A stretch of DNA of 64,000 bases from Flavobacterium sp. SH_e (GCF_025717045.1 NZ_JAOVZN010000005.1:186001-250000); one strand, 5' to 3'. Counted from the stretch's first letter, positions 44,301 to 53,710 are shown. Notes: generated from the letters alone by a model not told the origin. A program made the numbers and translations.

Positions 44301-44449
44301 TGGGAGTTGTAATTGTAGGAGGAACTATTTTTTCATTGGCTTTGACACTTTTTGTTATTCCTGCAATTTATTTAATGTGGTCTCGAGCTAGAAAACACTA
44401 TCCAGAATTTGACCACATCGACGAATACGAAAAAGAAAGCATTAAATAG
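41351..44449 (+). CDS. RND efflux pump, HAE1/AcrB-type inner-membrane transporter
   Basis: The 1032-residue protein has the RND layout: TM1 (SIKRPVLTIVLNLLIILFGF), large porter loop, TM2-6, second porter loop, TM8-12. TM4 carries the proton-relay pair LATGLVVDDGIVVTENIFKK. Repeated family motifs include EFPSIDPAQVSIRTNYTGAN and, late, LIGLVTKNGILIVEFANQL and SLAIALGALPIAM. Length matches AcrB-type pumps, not heavy-metal CusA. The adaptor lies 74 bp upstream and TolC 39 bp downstream. Confidence 0.95.
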   Translation: MSLSTTSIKRPVLTIVLNLLIILFGFIGYTFLGVREFPSIDPAQVSIRTNYTGANSDIIESQITEPLEKAVNAIDGIRNITSSSNQGSSNITIEFNLDKDLEEAANDVRDKVSQAIRSLPQDIDAPPVVSKADADSEAIISMTVQSDTRSSLELSDYAENVISQRLETIPGVSAVQIWGQKRYAMRLWIDPAKLAAYGCTVAEVRTALNAQNVELPSGKLTGNSTELTVKTVGNLSKPEEFNNIIIRTDGDKIIRLSDIGGAELGPENLETKLSQSGLPLIGLAIVPMPGANYLDISKEFYKKYEALKKDLPKDIKLNIALDNTIFVKKSVLEVAETLGISIILVIIIIYLFFRDWAIAFRPLIDIPVSLIATFFIMWMFGFSINVLTLLAIVLATGLVVDDGIVVTENIFKKVEEGMSPIEAAIKGSNEIFYAVISISVTLAAVFLPVIFLEGFVGRLFREFGVVIGSAVLISAFVSLTLTPMLNAYLMKGGEQKKSKFYIKTEPFFEKMNSSYAEALTKFMGRKWISFPILIVCFGLIYLFFTILPKETAPYDDRSSVTMRMTTPEGSSYEYTDRFMQEISKLIDDSIPEKKVALVITSPGFSSNSVNSGLVRLTLKDVDEREKSQKDIADKLTKWTKQYPNAKTSVTQQPTIAVNRRGGLPIQYIIQAPNFDKLREKIPLFMAEVGKSDVFSTTDVNLKFNKPEINVTIDRAKAESLGISILDIAQTLQLSLSGQRFGYFIKNGKQYQVIGQFDQKDRSKPLDLTSMFVKNKNGELIQMDNVVNVYEQSNPPQLYHNNRYMSATVAAGLAPGKSMGDGIQEMDRIKAKVLDESFTTDLAGESRDFVESSSNTSFAFGLALLLIFLILAAQFESFIDPFIIILTVPMAVAGALFSLWLFNQTWNIFSQIGTVMLIGLVTKNGILIVEFANQLREQGKPKLEAILEASEARLRPILMTSLAIALGALPIAMSLGAASTSRIGMGVVIVGGTIFSLALTLFVIPAIYLMWSRARKHYPEFDHIDEYEKESIK

Positions 44450-44488
44450 AAATCAAAAAATGATGTTTTTTGGTTAAAGAAAAAGAAT

Positions 44489-45799
44489 ATGAATATTAAA
44501 AAAATATATGGTACAGTACTAATTCTGCTTTGCTGCATTTTTCAGGCCAAAGCACAGGAAGTCCTTACTATTGAGCAAGCTATGACGATAGCTTTGGAGA
44601 ATAATTTTGAAATTAAAATTGCAAAAAACAACTCCAAAATAAACGAAACAAATGTTACAATCGGAAATGCAGGAATGTTACCGACAGCAACGGCAAATAT
44701 AACCGACAGCAACAGCATCACAAACTCTACACAAGTTAGACAAGATGGAACATCCACTTCGTTGGATAACGCAAAAAACAACAGCTTAAATTATGGCGTT
44801 AGCTTAGGATGGACTGTTTTTGATGGTATGAAAATGTTTGCTAAACTCGATCAGTTAAAAGAGCTTCAAAAACTGGGTGATGCAGAACTTAAAAGAACTA
44901 TTTTACTTAAAATCGCTCAGGTAAATTCTGCTTACTATGATTTAGTTCTACAGCAGCAACAATTAGCTGCATTAGATACTACAATCGTAATTTCTAACCA
45001 GCGTTTAACTCTGGCTAAAAATCGATTCAGTATTGGAAAGGCTTCAAAATTAGAGGTTTTAAACGCACAGGTTGATTTAAATTCAGATCAAGTTGCTTTG
45101 TTACGACAAAAAGAATCTTATGCTAATGGAAAAATTTTATTGAATCAATACTTAGCTCGAGATCCAAAAATTGATTTCAAGGTTACGGATGAAGTAAAAG
45201 TGGACAATAAATTGGTTTTGGCAGATTTGATGGATTTAGCTCAAAAACAAAATCCAGGTTTAGAAGCACAAATCATTAATAAACGTATAGCCGAATTACA
45301 GCTGAAACAAGTAAAAGCAGATCGTTATCCGACTTTAAGATTAACTTCAGGATATAATTTTTCTGAAAGCCAGTCTAGTTTAGGCTTTACCAGTGAAACT
45401 TCTTCTAGAGGTTTGAATTATGGTTTTAATGCTTCTATGAACATCTTTGATGGTTTTAATCAGCATCGCAATGAAAAAGTTGCTAAATTACAGATTGAAA
45501 ATTCGCAGATTGCAATAGAACAGCAAAGCACGATTTTAAATACGCAATTAAGTACTGCTTTTCAAACGTATTTAACTAATCTTGAATTAATTGATTTAGA
45601 AGAAGATAATGAGGCTATTGCGAGACAAAACTTAGAAATCACATTGGATAAATTTAAAATTGGAACTATCACAACATTAGATTTTAGAACTGCTCAGCTT
45701 AATTATGTGAATGCAAAAGTGCGTTACAGCAATGCGCAATATGAAGCAAAATTATCTGAAATCGCTTTAAAAGAATTAGCTGGAAATATCAATTTTTAA
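44489..45799 (+). CDS. TolC-family outer-membrane efflux channel
   Basis: The 436-residue protein has a signal peptide ending AKAQE and two TolC repeats: VLTIEQAMTIALENNFEIKI, RLTLAKNRFSIGKASKLEVL in the first, and RQNLEITLDKFKIGTITTLD in the second, with long helices and GYNF/SASMNIFDG strands. It completes the tripartite pump with the two upstream genes. A strong hairpin terminator follows at 45.87-45.94 kb. Confidence 0.95.
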   Translation: MNIKKIYGTVLILLCCIFQAKAQEVLTIEQAMTIALENNFEIKIAKNNSKINETNVTIGNAGMLPTATANITDSNSITNSTQVRQDGTSTSLDNAKNNSLNYGVSLGWTVFDGMKMFAKLDQLKELQKLGDAELKRTILLKIAQVNSAYYDLVLQQQQLAALDTTIVISNQRLTLAKNRFSIGKASKLEVLNAQVDLNSDQVALLRQKESYANGKILLNQYLARDPKIDFKVTDEVKVDNKLVLADLMDLAQKQNPGLEAQIINKRIAELQLKQVKADRYPTLRLTSGYNFSESQSSLGFTSETSSRGLNYGFNASMNIFDGFNQHRNEKVAKLQIENSQIAIEQQSTILNTQLSTAFQTYLTNLELIDLEEDNEAIARQNLEITLDKFKIGTITTLDFRTAQLNYVNAKVRYSNAQYEAKLSEIALKELAGNINF

Positions 45800-45866
45800 G
45801 CTTATCACTTCAATCAAGACAAGAAACTTTTCTATAAAATATTTAGCATTAGTAGAACTTATCTTT

Positions 45867-45938
45867 ATCTGCTAATCTTTTAAATCTGCGAGAGAAAAAA
45901 TTAGCTCGCAGATTTAGAAGATTAGCAGATTTTTTTTT
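45867..45938 (+). terminator. Long rho-independent terminator of the efflux operon
   Basis: ATCTGCTAATC at 45867 begins a 26-bp arm that pairs, with a single mismatch, with the arm at 45905-45930, followed by TTTTTTTT. Arm length is unusual for a simple terminator, so it may be a repeat element serving as one. Confidence 0.85.
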
Positions 45939-45994
45939 ATTCTGTATCAAATTTGGACAATTTTTAATTTAATTTTGTTTCAAAACAAACTTAA

Positions 45995-46858
45995 ATGATT
46001 TCATATAACACCAAAGACTGGTTTACTTTTATTTTTCATTTTCATAAATCTGATACAGTTCGAAAACTGATCACAATTATGATTGCTATTGGAATCTATT
46101 CCGCGATAGTATGTTATTTAGAACTTCATTATTTTAAAGTTACAAAAAACGATTATATCCATAACATTCCAATTATGCATGGAATGCTTGGTTTTGTGAT
46201 CTCTCTTTTACTTGTTTTCAGAACAAATACAGCTTATGACAGATGGTGGGAAGGCCGTAAACTTTGGGGCGGACTTGTAAATAGCAGCCGTAATTTAGCG
46301 ATAAAACTTTCAGCAATTTTAAAAGATGAAAACGACAGAAAGTTTTTTAGAAAATACATTCCAATGTATGCAGATATACTTCATCAGCATCTTAAAGATG
46401 AAGATACGAGCAAACAGCTTTTTGAAGATGTAGATTTAGAAATAGATCATCACAAGCATAAACCTAATCAGTTAAAAAAAATCATGTATCATAAAATCAA
46501 TGATTTATATGATGCAAAAAAAATATCTGGAGAGCAGTTAATTACTTTAAATGACGAATTAGTTGCTTTTACCGATATCTGTGGCGCTTGTGAACGTATT
46601 AAAAACACACCTATTCCCTACTCTTATAGCGCTTTTATAAAGAAATTCATTTTCTTTTACACTATGACACTTCCTTTTGGATACTCTGTAAGTTTAGGTT
46701 ATTTAGTTGCTCCTGTTGTTGTTTTTATATTTTATGTATTGGCAAGTTTGGAGCTTATCGCTGAAGAAATTGAAGATCCGTTTGGAAATGACGAAAATGA
46801 TCTTCCAACCAAAAAGATCTCTGAAAACATCAAAAAACACGTTGAAGAATTGATATAA
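45995..46858 (+). CDS. Bestrophin-family anion channel-like protein
   Basis: The 287-residue protein has the bestrophin pattern: early SDTVRKLITIMIAIGIYSAI, the pore-region LVFRTNTAYDRWWEGRKLWG, VNSSRNLAI, and EDPFGNDENDLPT at the C-terminal end, with about four membrane segments. Bacterial bestrophins (for example KpBest) are pentameric channels; some conduct cations. Length fits (about 280-300). A single-gene transcript between the efflux operon and the AraC regulator. Confidence 0.9.
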   Translation: MISYNTKDWFTFIFHFHKSDTVRKLITIMIAIGIYSAIVCYLELHYFKVTKNDYIHNIPIMHGMLGFVISLLLVFRTNTAYDRWWEGRKLWGGLVNSSRNLAIKLSAILKDENDRKFFRKYIPMYADILHQHLKDEDTSKQLFEDVDLEIDHHKHKPNQLKKIMYHKINDLYDAKKISGEQLITLNDELVAFTDICGACERIKNTPIPYSYSAFIKKFIFFYTMTLPFGYSVSLGYLVAPVVVFIFYVLASLELIAEEIEDPFGNDENDLPTKKISENIKKHVEELI

Positions 46859-46930
46859 TTAAACGTTAAATCTGCAATTTATATTCTTATTTTCCTTAAA
46901 TTTAAAGTCTTCACCAAAAACTTAAATTTA

Positions 46931-47854
46931 ATGAATAGCCAACGATTTTTAGTCAATCCGCTTCAATTATCGCAAGAAAAATCATTAAAGACGCTTGTTG
47001 AAAATAGAACCATTTACAATCTTAACCATTGTGAATTAAATCTGTTTGAAACTTACGAATCGACACAAAAAGTTCCATTAAAATTTAATGATTTGGTGGT
47101 GACTAGTATGCTTCGTGGCAAAAAAATCATGCATCTTTTTGATGATCCAGAATTCGTTTATCTTCCAGGTGAAACGGTAATTGTTCCTTCGAATGTTGAA
47201 ATGAAAATTGATTTTCCTGAAGCTTCGAAAAACAATCCGACACAATGTTTGGCTCTAGCGATAGATCAGGCTAAAATAGCAGAAATTTTAAATTTCTTAA
47301 ACGAACAATATCCGAAAGAAGGACATAATATGTACTGGCAGTTAAACTATCAGAATTATTTCTTTTACAATAATGTCGAAATGGCGGCAACTATTAATAA
47401 GCTCATTAAAGAATGTATGAGTACTTCAGTTGCTAAAGATATTTTTGCAGATTTAACTTTAAAAGAATTATTGATAAGAATTATTCAGACTCAGACAGTA
47501 AAATCGATTGAGGAAGGAAAATTTCTAGACGCCAATAATCCGATAAAAGAAGTTACAGAATACATCAAACAAAATTTGAAGGAAAATATGAGCTTAAAAT
47601 CGCTTAGCGAAAAAGCGTGTATGAGTACAACTTCTTTCTATCGTTTCTTTAAACGCGAACTCGGAATGAGTCCGATTGAGTATATTTTGAATGAAAAAAT
47701 AAAATGTGCTAAAAATTTATTGAGAAATCCAACACTTCAAATCAATGAAGTTTGTTATTTATCAGGTTTTGAAGATGCAAATTATTTCATCAGATTATTT
47801 AAAAAACACGAAGGAATTACACCAAAACAGTATCAGTTATTGTATGTATCTTAA
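46931..47854 (+). CDS. AraC-family regulator of the aldehyde/alcohol dehydrogenase set
   Basis: The 307-residue protein has an N-terminal ligand domain (residues 1-190; MHLFDDPEFVYLPGETVIVP) and a C-terminal double helix-turn-helix: MSLKSLSEKACMSTTSFYRF, then LQINEVCYLSGFEDANYFIR and LFKKHEGITPKQYQ. Facing it are DUF779, adhP and aldehyde dehydrogenase genes, a linkage seen in other bacteria. A 21-bp-pitch repeat before the aldehyde dehydrogenase is a good candidate for its binding site. Downstream sequence is CTAAG-repeat DNA. Confidence 0.9.
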   Translation: MNSQRFLVNPLQLSQEKSLKTLVENRTIYNLNHCELNLFETYESTQKVPLKFNDLVVTSMLRGKKIMHLFDDPEFVYLPGETVIVPSNVEMKIDFPEASKNNPTQCLALAIDQAKIAEILNFLNEQYPKEGHNMYWQLNYQNYFFYNNVEMAATINKLIKECMSTSVAKDIFADLTLKELLIRIIQTQTVKSIEEGKFLDANNPIKEVTEYIKQNLKENMSLKSLSEKACMSTTSFYRFFKRELGMSPIEYILNEKIKCAKNLLRNPTLQINEVCYLSGFEDANYFIRLFKKHEGITPKQYQLLYVS

Positions 47855-47933
47855 AGTTGCTAAGATACTAAGACGCTAAGATTCTAAGTTTTTAAAAACT
47901 GCAAATAAACTGAAAACTGCGACTGAGACTGAG
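47854..47933. repeat. CTAAG array and GACTGA tandem repeat after the AraC gene
   Basis: A degenerate CTAAG array (about 8-9-base period) runs 47854-47892, starting in the stop codon, followed by GACTGAGACTGAGACT near 47922. The first array matches those at 21.9-22.2 kb. Confidence 0.65.
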
Positions 47934-47943
47934 ACTAAAAAAA

Positions 47944-48321
47944 TTACTCAATCCTAGTCACTGGCTCCAAATTCTGCTCTTCTTCGGGAGTAAAAATTCG
48001 ATATTCGATTTGAAATGTTTTCTTTAAAGGAGTTTCTAACGAAAAACCTCCTACTCCAAATGCATCAATTACAGTTAAAGTAAAATGGGCATGTTTCCAA
48101 TATTCAAATAAATCTTTGTCTACCCAAAACTCAACATCTTCAACAGTACCAATACAAACATCTCCAGTTCGCTGATAATAACCTCCTTTTTCAAAACATT
48201 GTGGCTGTGTGCCTTCACAGCATCCTCCAGCTTGATAAAACATCAAATCACCGTGTTTTTCTTTTAGAACTTTAATCAGTTCAACTGCTTTTTCTGTGGC
48301 ATCAATTCGTTTAATCATCAC
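47944..48321 (-). CDS. DUF779-family protein
   Basis: The 125-residue protein has the DUF779 signature QAGGCCEGTQPQCFEKGGYY followed by RTGDVCIGTVEDVEFWVDKD and ending VIDAFGVGGFSLETPLKKTF. The paired cysteines in GGCCEGTQPQC suggest metal or redox chemistry. DUF779 genes are commonly linked to acetaldehyde dehydrogenases; function is unknown. It is third in the minus-strand set after aldehyde dehydrogenase and adhP, with a hairpin in front of it. Confidence 0.9.
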   Translation of the reverse strand: MMIKRIDATEKAVELIKVLKEKHGDLMFYQAGGCCEGTQPQCFEKGGYYQRTGDVCIGTVEDVEFWVDKDLFEYWKHAHFTLTVIDAFGVGGFSLETPLKKTFQIEYRIFTPEEEQNLEPVTRIE

Positions 48322-48334
48322 TATAAAAATTAAA

Positions 48335-48366
48335 AAAAGCAGTAAACATTTAAGCTTACTGCTTTT
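48335..48366 (-). terminator. Hairpin between adhP and the DUF779 gene
   Basis: AAAAGCAGTAA (48335-48345) pairs perfectly with TTACTGCTTTT (48356-48366); on the minus strand a T-run follows. It can end or attenuate transcription between adhP and DUF779. Confidence 0.8.
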
Positions 48367-48380
48367 ACATAACCAACTAT

Positions 48381-49415
48381 TTAAGAATTCGCGATATCCA
48401 GAACAATTCTTCCTTCAATCTCTCCTTTCTTCATTTTATCAAAAACAGTATTTACATCTTCTAATTTTGAAGTTGTTACTGTTGCTTTGACTTTACCATC
48501 AACAGCAAATTCAATTGCTTCTTTCATATCTTTTCGAGTTCCAACAATAGAACCTCTGATGGTAATTCTATTTAAAACGGTATCAAAAATAGACAAATCA
48601 AAATTGCCTGGAGGAAGTCCGTTTAATGCCATTGTACCTTTTCTTCTCAATGTTTCAAGCCCTTGTTTAAAAGCAATTGGAGAAACTGCGGTAACCAACG
48701 CCCCATGCATTCCACCGACTTCTTTCTTTAAGAATTCTCCAGGATTTTGATTTTTAGCATTAACCACCAAATCGGCGCCTAATTTTTTTGCCAATTCCAA
48801 TTTATCGTCTCCAATATCAATAGCCGCCACATTCATTCCCATAGCTTTTGCATATTGCACAGCAACATGCCCTAAACCTCCAATACCAGAAATTGCTACC
48901 CATTCGCCAGGTTTCACCTCAGTTTCTTTTAATCCTTTGTAAACCGTAACGCCAGCACATAAAATAGGAGCCATTTCGATAAAATTCACATTAGAAGGCA
49001 AAATTCCAACATATCTGGCATCTGCAATAACAAATTCTGCAAATCCGCCATCTACACTGTAACCGCCATTCTGCTGGCTTTCGCATAAAGTTTCCCAGCC
49101 TGTAATGCAATGATCGCAGCCTCCACAGGCGCTATATAGCCAAGGCACACCAACAGCATCTCCTTCTTTTACGTTTTTTACATCTGGCCCAACTGCGGCA
49201 ACATAACCAACAGCTTCGTGTCCCGGAATTAAAGGCATTTTAGGTTTAACAGGCCAATCACCTTCTACAGCATGTAAATCGGTGTGGCACACTCCGCTTG
49301 CAATTACTTTTACAAGAATTTCATTTCTGCCTGGGCGTTTTACTTCGACTTCTTCAATTTTTAGAAGAGAGCCAAATTCTCTAACAACAGCAGCTTTCAT
49401 TGTTTTGGGAAGCAT
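48381..49415 (-). CDS. adhP: Zinc-dependent alcohol dehydrogenase (AdhP type)
   Basis: The 344-residue MDR-family protein has catalytic zinc ligands in [16 protein letters not shown] and [10 protein letters not shown], structural zinc cysteines in [15 protein letters not shown], and the NAD motif [20 protein letters not shown]. This matches AdhP/ethanol-active zinc ADHs. It oxidises primary alcohols to aldehydes, which the adjacent aldehyde dehydrogenase would oxidise to acids. It lies 66 bp downstream of the aldehyde dehydrogenase gene on the same strand. The start could equally be MKAAVV, four codons in. Confidence 0.92.
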   Translation of the reverse strand: MLPKTMKAAVVREFGSLLKIEEVEVKRPGRNEILVKVIASGVCHTDLHAVEGDWPVKPKMPLIPGHEAVGYVAAVGPDVKNVKEGDAVGVPWLYSACGGCDHCITGWETLCESQQNGGYSVDGGFAEFVIADARYVGILPSNVNFIEMAPILCAGVTVYKGLKETEVKPGEWVAISGIGGLGHVAVQYAKAMGMNVAAIDIGDDKLELAKKLGADLVVNAKNQNPGEFLKKEVGGMHGALVTAVSPIAFKQGLETLRRKGTMALNGLPPGNFDLSIFDTVLNRITIRGSIVGTRKDMKEAIEFAVDGKVKATVTTSKLEDVNTVFDKMKKGEIEGRIVLDIANS

Positions 49416-49480
49416 AATTCTATGGTTTTACGAGAGTAGAAAATCTATCGAAATCCTATTCTCTGGTTTATATTCTTTTT

Positions 49481-50986
49481 TTAGAAGAAACCTAATTTCT
49501 TTTTATCGTAAGAAATCAGCATATTTTTTGTCTGACGATATTGGCTTAACATCATTTTGTGGTTTTCACGTCCAATTCCAGATTGTTTATAACCACCGAA
49601 CGGGGCCCCAGCAGGATAAGAATGATATTGATTAATCCAAACACGACCAGACTGAATCGCTCTTGGAACTTGATAAATTTCATGTGCATCTCTTGTCCAA
49701 ACACCTGCACCTAAACCGTACATCGTATCATTTGCAATTTCAATAGCTTCTTCGGTAGTTTTAAAAGTAGTAACCGCCAAAACTGGCCCGAAAATCTCTT
49801 CTTGGAAAATTCTCATTTTGTTGTGGCCTTTAAATAAAGTCGGTTTAATGTAATAACCGCCTTCTAATTCTCCGCCTAATTTATTTTCGTAACCTCCAGT
49901 CAAAACTTCTGCACCTTCTTCTTTTCCTAATTTGATATAAGACATGATTTTTTCTTTCTGAACAATAGAAGTTTGAGCACCAATCATAGTCGATTTATCC
50001 AACGGATTTCCAGCTACAATTGCTTCTGTTCTTTCAATTACTTTTTTGATAAACTTGTCGTAAATATCCTCGTGAATTAATAATCGTGATGGGCAAGTAC
50101 AAATTTCACCTTGATTTAAAGCAAACAAAACCGCTCCTTCAACCGCTTTATCAAAGAAATCATCATCGTGATCTGCCACAGATGGAAAGAAAATATTTGG
50201 TGATTTTCCACCTAATTCTAATGTTACTGGAATAATATTTTCTGTAGCGTACTGCATTACCAAACGTCCTGTAGTGGTAGAACCTGTAAATGCAGCTTTC
50301 GCTACTTTTTTATTGGTTACTAACGGACGTCCCAATTCTGCACCAAAACCATTTACAATATTCAAAACCCCTGGAGGAAGAATATCTCCAATTAATTCCA
50401 TTAAAACCATAATAGAAATTGGTGTGCTTTCTGCTGGTTTTAAAACAATTGTATTTCCCGCAGCAAGCGCTGGAGCAATTTTCCAAACTGCCATTAAAAT
50501 CGGGAAATTCCAAGGAATAATCTGTGCAACAACACCAAGAGGTTCGCTTAAAGCAATAGAAACAGTTTTAGAATCTAATTCTGCGATTGAACTTTCTTCT
50601 GCTCGGACTACACCAGCAAAATATCTAAAATGGTCAATTGCCAATGGAATATCAGCTGCAAGAGTTTCACGGATTGGTTTTCCGTTGTCTACCGTTTCAA
50701 CTGCTGCGATATAATCTAAATTGTCTTCAATTTTTTGTGCAATCTTATTTAATAAAATACTTCTTTCGGTTACAGAAGTTTTCCCCCAAGTCTTAAATGC
50801 TTCATAAGCAGTATCTACAGCCAATTCTAAATCTTCTTTTCCAGAATGAGCAGCTTTTGTAAATACTTTTCCATCTATTGGAGAAACAACATCAAAGTAT
50901 TCTCCTGTAATTGGTGCGGTAAATTTTCCACCAATATAATTATCATATTTTGCCTTAAATTCAGGTCTTTTTGCTGTGGTATTCAT
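49481..50986 (-). CDS. NAD(P)-dependent aldehyde dehydrogenase (AldB/acetaldehyde type)
   Basis: The 501-residue protein from ATG 50986 ([20 protein letters not shown]) has the ALDH glutamate motif [11 protein letters not shown] and catalytic-cysteine motif [16 protein letters not shown], with NAD-binding [12 protein letters not shown]. The CTCPSR context points to the acetaldehyde/ExaC-AldB type. The frame stays open 27 codons upstream, but that stretch covers the promoter box and one operator half-site, so the internal ATG is used. First gene of a set with adhP and DUF779. Confidence 0.92.
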   Translation of the reverse strand: MNTTAKRPEFKAKYDNYIGGKFTAPITGEYFDVVSPIDGKVFTKAAHSGKEDLELAVDTAYEAFKTWGKTSVTERSILLNKIAQKIEDNLDYIAAVETVDNGKPIRETLAADIPLAIDHFRYFAGVVRAEESSIAELDSKTVSIALSEPLGVVAQIIPWNFPILMAVWKIAPALAAGNTIVLKPAESTPISIMVLMELIGDILPPGVLNIVNGFGAELGRPLVTNKKVAKAAFTGSTTTGRLVMQYATENIIPVTLELGGKSPNIFFPSVADHDDDFFDKAVEGAVLFALNQGEICTCPSRLLIHEDIYDKFIKKVIERTEAIVAGNPLDKSTMIGAQTSIVQKEKIMSYIKLGKEEGAEVLTGGYENKLGGELEGGYYIKPTLFKGHNKMRIFQEEIFGPVLAVTTFKTTEEAIEIANDTMYGLGAGVWTRDAHEIYQVPRAIQSGRVWINQYHSYPAGAPFGGYKQSGIGRENHKMMLSQYRQTKNMLISYDKKKLGFF

Positions 50987-51009
50987 AATATTCTTTTTTT
51001 GATTTACAC

Positions 51010-51065
51010 CAAATTTAGTTTCATAAAAAGAAACAGAGTAGCACTTTTCATTCATCTTGTAGCAC
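51010..51065 (-). promoter_or_regulatory. Promoter with AraC-type operator upstream of the aldehyde dehydrogenase
   Basis: Minus-strand -7 box TAAATTTG at 51017-51010, 24 bp before ATG 50986. GTGCTAC (minus strand) occurs at 51044-51038, covering the -33 position, and again exactly 21 bp upstream at 51065-51059. Same-face direct repeats with the near one on the -33 element is the class II AraC layout; the cognate regulator is probably the gene at 46931. Confidence 0.6.
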
Positions 51066-51222
51066 AAAAATTACACATTCGATTTTTTTAGCCTTTTATA
51101 ATATCTATTTGATAAATTTTTAATAGATAAATTATCAAAAACTTAGTACACAGCATTTTATCGTCAAGAAAAATCAGCAAGAAAAAACCACGTAATTTTT
51201 TCTTACTCCAAACCGCAATCCT

Positions 51223-51230
51223 TATATTTG
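51223..51230 (+). promoter_or_regulatory. Predicted -7 box (TATATTTG) of pheT
   Basis: Consensus match 30 bp before ATG 51261. Confidence 0.5.
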
Positions 51231-51260
51231 TAACCTTATTCAAAGAATTAAATAACTACA

Positions 51261-53681
51261 ATGAAAATATCTTACAACTGGTTAAAACAATTTATTAAAA
51301 CAGATTGGACATCTGAGCAGACTTCTGAATTGCTAACAGATTTAGGTTTAGAAGTAGAAGTTGTCGAAAAATATGAATCAATTAAAGGAGGTTTAGCTGG
51401 CGTTGTTGTTGGACACGTTTTGACTTGCGAAAAACATCCTGATGCTGATAGATTGAAAGTTACTACAGTTGATATTGGCTCAGAAGCTCCTGTACAAATT
51501 GTATGCGGTGCTGCTAACGTGGCTGCAGGACAAAAAGTGCCAGTTGCAACAATCGGAACTATTTTATACGATAAAGATGGTGCTGAGTTTACCATTAAAA
51601 AAGGAAAAATCCGTGGACAAGAAAGCCACGGAATGATTTGCGCTGAAGATGAATTAGGTTTAGGAACGAGCCACGACGGAATTATGGTTTTGGCCGAGGA
51701 TTTAGTTCCTGGAACTCCAGCTTCTGAAGTTTTCCAAATTGCAAATGATGAAGTTTTCGAAATCGGATTGACGCCAAACCGTGCCGATGCAATGAGCCAT
51801 TTTGGAACTGCTCGTGATTTAAGAGCGGGAATGTTGCAACGTGGTGTAAACGTAGAATTGATTACGCCTTCTGTAAGCAATTTTAGAGTGGATATGCGTA
51901 CGCTAAAAATCGACGTAAACGTTGAGGACAATCATTTAGCTCCAAGATATTGCGGTGTAACTATCTCTGGAATTTCTGTTCATGAATCTCCAAGTTGGTT
52001 ACAAGACCGTTTAAAAGCTATCGGATTAACTCCAAAAAATAATATTGTTGACGTTACTAATTATGTTTTGCACGAATTAGGACAGCCTTTACATGCTTTT
52101 GACGCTGCAAAAATCAACGGAAAAATAATTGTAAAAACAGTTGAAGAGGGAACTAAATTTGTAACTCTTGACGATGTTGAAAGAACGCTTCATAAAGAAG
52201 ACTTAATGATTTGCGACGAAAAAGGTCCGCTTTGTATTGCCGGAGTTTTTGGAGGTAAAAAATCTGGAGTTTCTGAAGGGACAACCTCTATTTTCTTAGA
52301 AAGTGCATATTTTGATCCTGTTAGCATTCGTAAAACAGCTAAAAGACATCAATTAAGTACAGATGCTTCTTTTAGATTTGAAAGAGGAATTGACCCAACT
52401 ATAACAGAATATGCTTTGAAACGCGCAGCACTTTTAATTCAAGAAGTTGCAGGCGGAAAAATCACTTCTGATGTTGTAGAGGTTTACCCTAAAAAGGTAG
52501 AAGATTTTTCTGTTTTATTGAATTTTAGCCACGTAACTAAAATTATTGGACAAGAAATTTCGAAAGATACTATCAAAAAAATCTTGGTTTCTTTAGACAT
52601 TAAGGTAAACAGTGTTTCTGATACTGGTTTAGGTCTAACAATTCCAGCATATCGCGTTGATGTTCAGCGTGAAATTGACGTAATTGAAGAAATCCTGAGA
52701 GTTTACGGTTATAACAACATTAATTTCTCTAAGAAATTTAATGCTACTGTAGCAAATTCGCCAAGAACAGAAGATTATAAAGTACAGAATGTAATTGCCT
52801 CTCAATTGAATTCTCAAGGTTTTCATGAGATGATGGCAAACTCGCTGACAACTGCAGCATACGCAAAATTATCTACTTCATTAAAAGAAGAACATAATGT
52901 TTCAATGTTGAATCCGTTGAGTAGTGATTTAGCAACGCTACGTCAGTCTTTATTGTTTTCTGGTTTAGAAGCGGTTTCTTATAACATTAATAGAAAAAAT
53001 TCGGATTTAAAATTATTTGAATTCGGAAAAACCTATCATAAATATTTAAACGGATACGAAGAGCACAAACATCTTTCTTTATTGATTTCTGGAAACAGAA
53101 ACAAAGAAAGCTGGACAAATCCGCAAAAAACAACAGATTTCTTCTTGTTGAAAGGATATGTAAAAGCAATTTTATCTCGTTTAGGAATTGAAAAAATTGG
53201 TAACGCTCCAGTTCAATCAGATGTTTATTCTGAAGGAACTGCGATTACTTACAATAATGATATTTTGGTTGAAATGGGTGTTGTTAAAAAACCTATTTTG
53301 AAGCATTTCGGTATTAAACAAGACGTTTATTACGCTGATTTTAACTGGGATTTGGTTTTAAAAATCATTACAGGGAAAATTAAATATACCGAAATCCCTA
53401 AATACCCTGAAGTTCGTAGAGATTTAGCTTTGTTAATCGACGAAAAAACAACTTACGAAAGTATTTTCAATTTAGCGAAGCAAACAGAAAAAGCGCTTTT
53501 AAAAGATGTTAATTTATTTGATGTTTACCAAGGTGACAAATTACCAGAAGGAAAAAAATCATACGCTTTAAGTTTTACTATTCAAGACAATACTAAAACA
53601 TTAACTGATTCTCAGATCGATAAAATCATGTCTAAATTACAACAGACTTTCGAAACTGAACTTGGAGCAACTTTGAGATAG
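51261..53681 (+). CDS. pheT: Phenylalanine-tRNA ligase beta subunit
   Basis: The 806-residue protein has all PheT domains: B1 SYNWLKQFIKTDW, tRNA_bind/EMAP (CEKHPDADRLKVTTVDIG, VCGAANVAAGQ), B3/B4, B5 (HVTKIIGQEISKDTIKKI and the metal site DVQREIDVIEEILRVYGYNN), synthetase-like core and C-terminal FDX-ACB (YPEVRRDLALLIDEKTTYES). It pairs with PheS (not in the window) to charge tRNA-Phe and edits Tyr. Length fits. A nested palindromic element follows. Confidence 0.96.
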   Translation: MKISYNWLKQFIKTDWTSEQTSELLTDLGLEVEVVEKYESIKGGLAGVVVGHVLTCEKHPDADRLKVTTVDIGSEAPVQIVCGAANVAAGQKVPVATIGTILYDKDGAEFTIKKGKIRGQESHGMICAEDELGLGTSHDGIMVLAEDLVPGTPASEVFQIANDEVFEIGLTPNRADAMSHFGTARDLRAGMLQRGVNVELITPSVSNFRVDMRTLKIDVNVEDNHLAPRYCGVTISGISVHESPSWLQDRLKAIGLTPKNNIVDVTNYVLHELGQPLHAFDAAKINGKIIVKTVEEGTKFVTLDDVERTLHKEDLMICDEKGPLCIAGVFGGKKSGVSEGTTSIFLESAYFDPVSIRKTAKRHQLSTDASFRFERGIDPTITEYALKRAALLIQEVAGGKITSDVVEVYPKKVEDFSVLLNFSHVTKIIGQEISKDTIKKILVSLDIKVNSVSDTGLGLTIPAYRVDVQREIDVIEEILRVYGYNNINFSKKFNATVANSPRTEDYKVQNVIASQLNSQGFHEMMANSLTTAAYAKLSTSLKEEHNVSMLNPLSSDLATLRQSLLFSGLEAVSYNINRKNSDLKLFEFGKTYHKYLNGYEEHKHLSLLISGNRNKESWTNPQKTTDFFLLKGYVKAILSRLGIEKIGNAPVQSDVYSEGTAITYNNDILVEMGVVKKPILKHFGIKQDVYYADFNWDLVLKIITGKIKYTEIPKYPEVRRDLALLIDEKTTYESIFNLAKQTEKALLKDVNLFDVYQGDKLPEGKKSYALSFTIQDNTKTLTDSQIDKIMSKLQQTFETELGATLR

Positions 53682-53710
53682 TTTTTTTCAAGTTTCAGGT
53701 TTCAGGTTAC

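Noticed and set aside
50987..51067. N-terminal 27-residue extension of the aldehyde dehydrogenase
   Set aside because: It covers the -7 box and both GTGCTAC copies; the family N-terminus starts at [10 protein letters not shown].
51272..51931. 219-codon minus-strand open frame inside pheT
   Set aside because: Antisense shadow of a fully conserved gene; no signal, promoter or domain was found in it.
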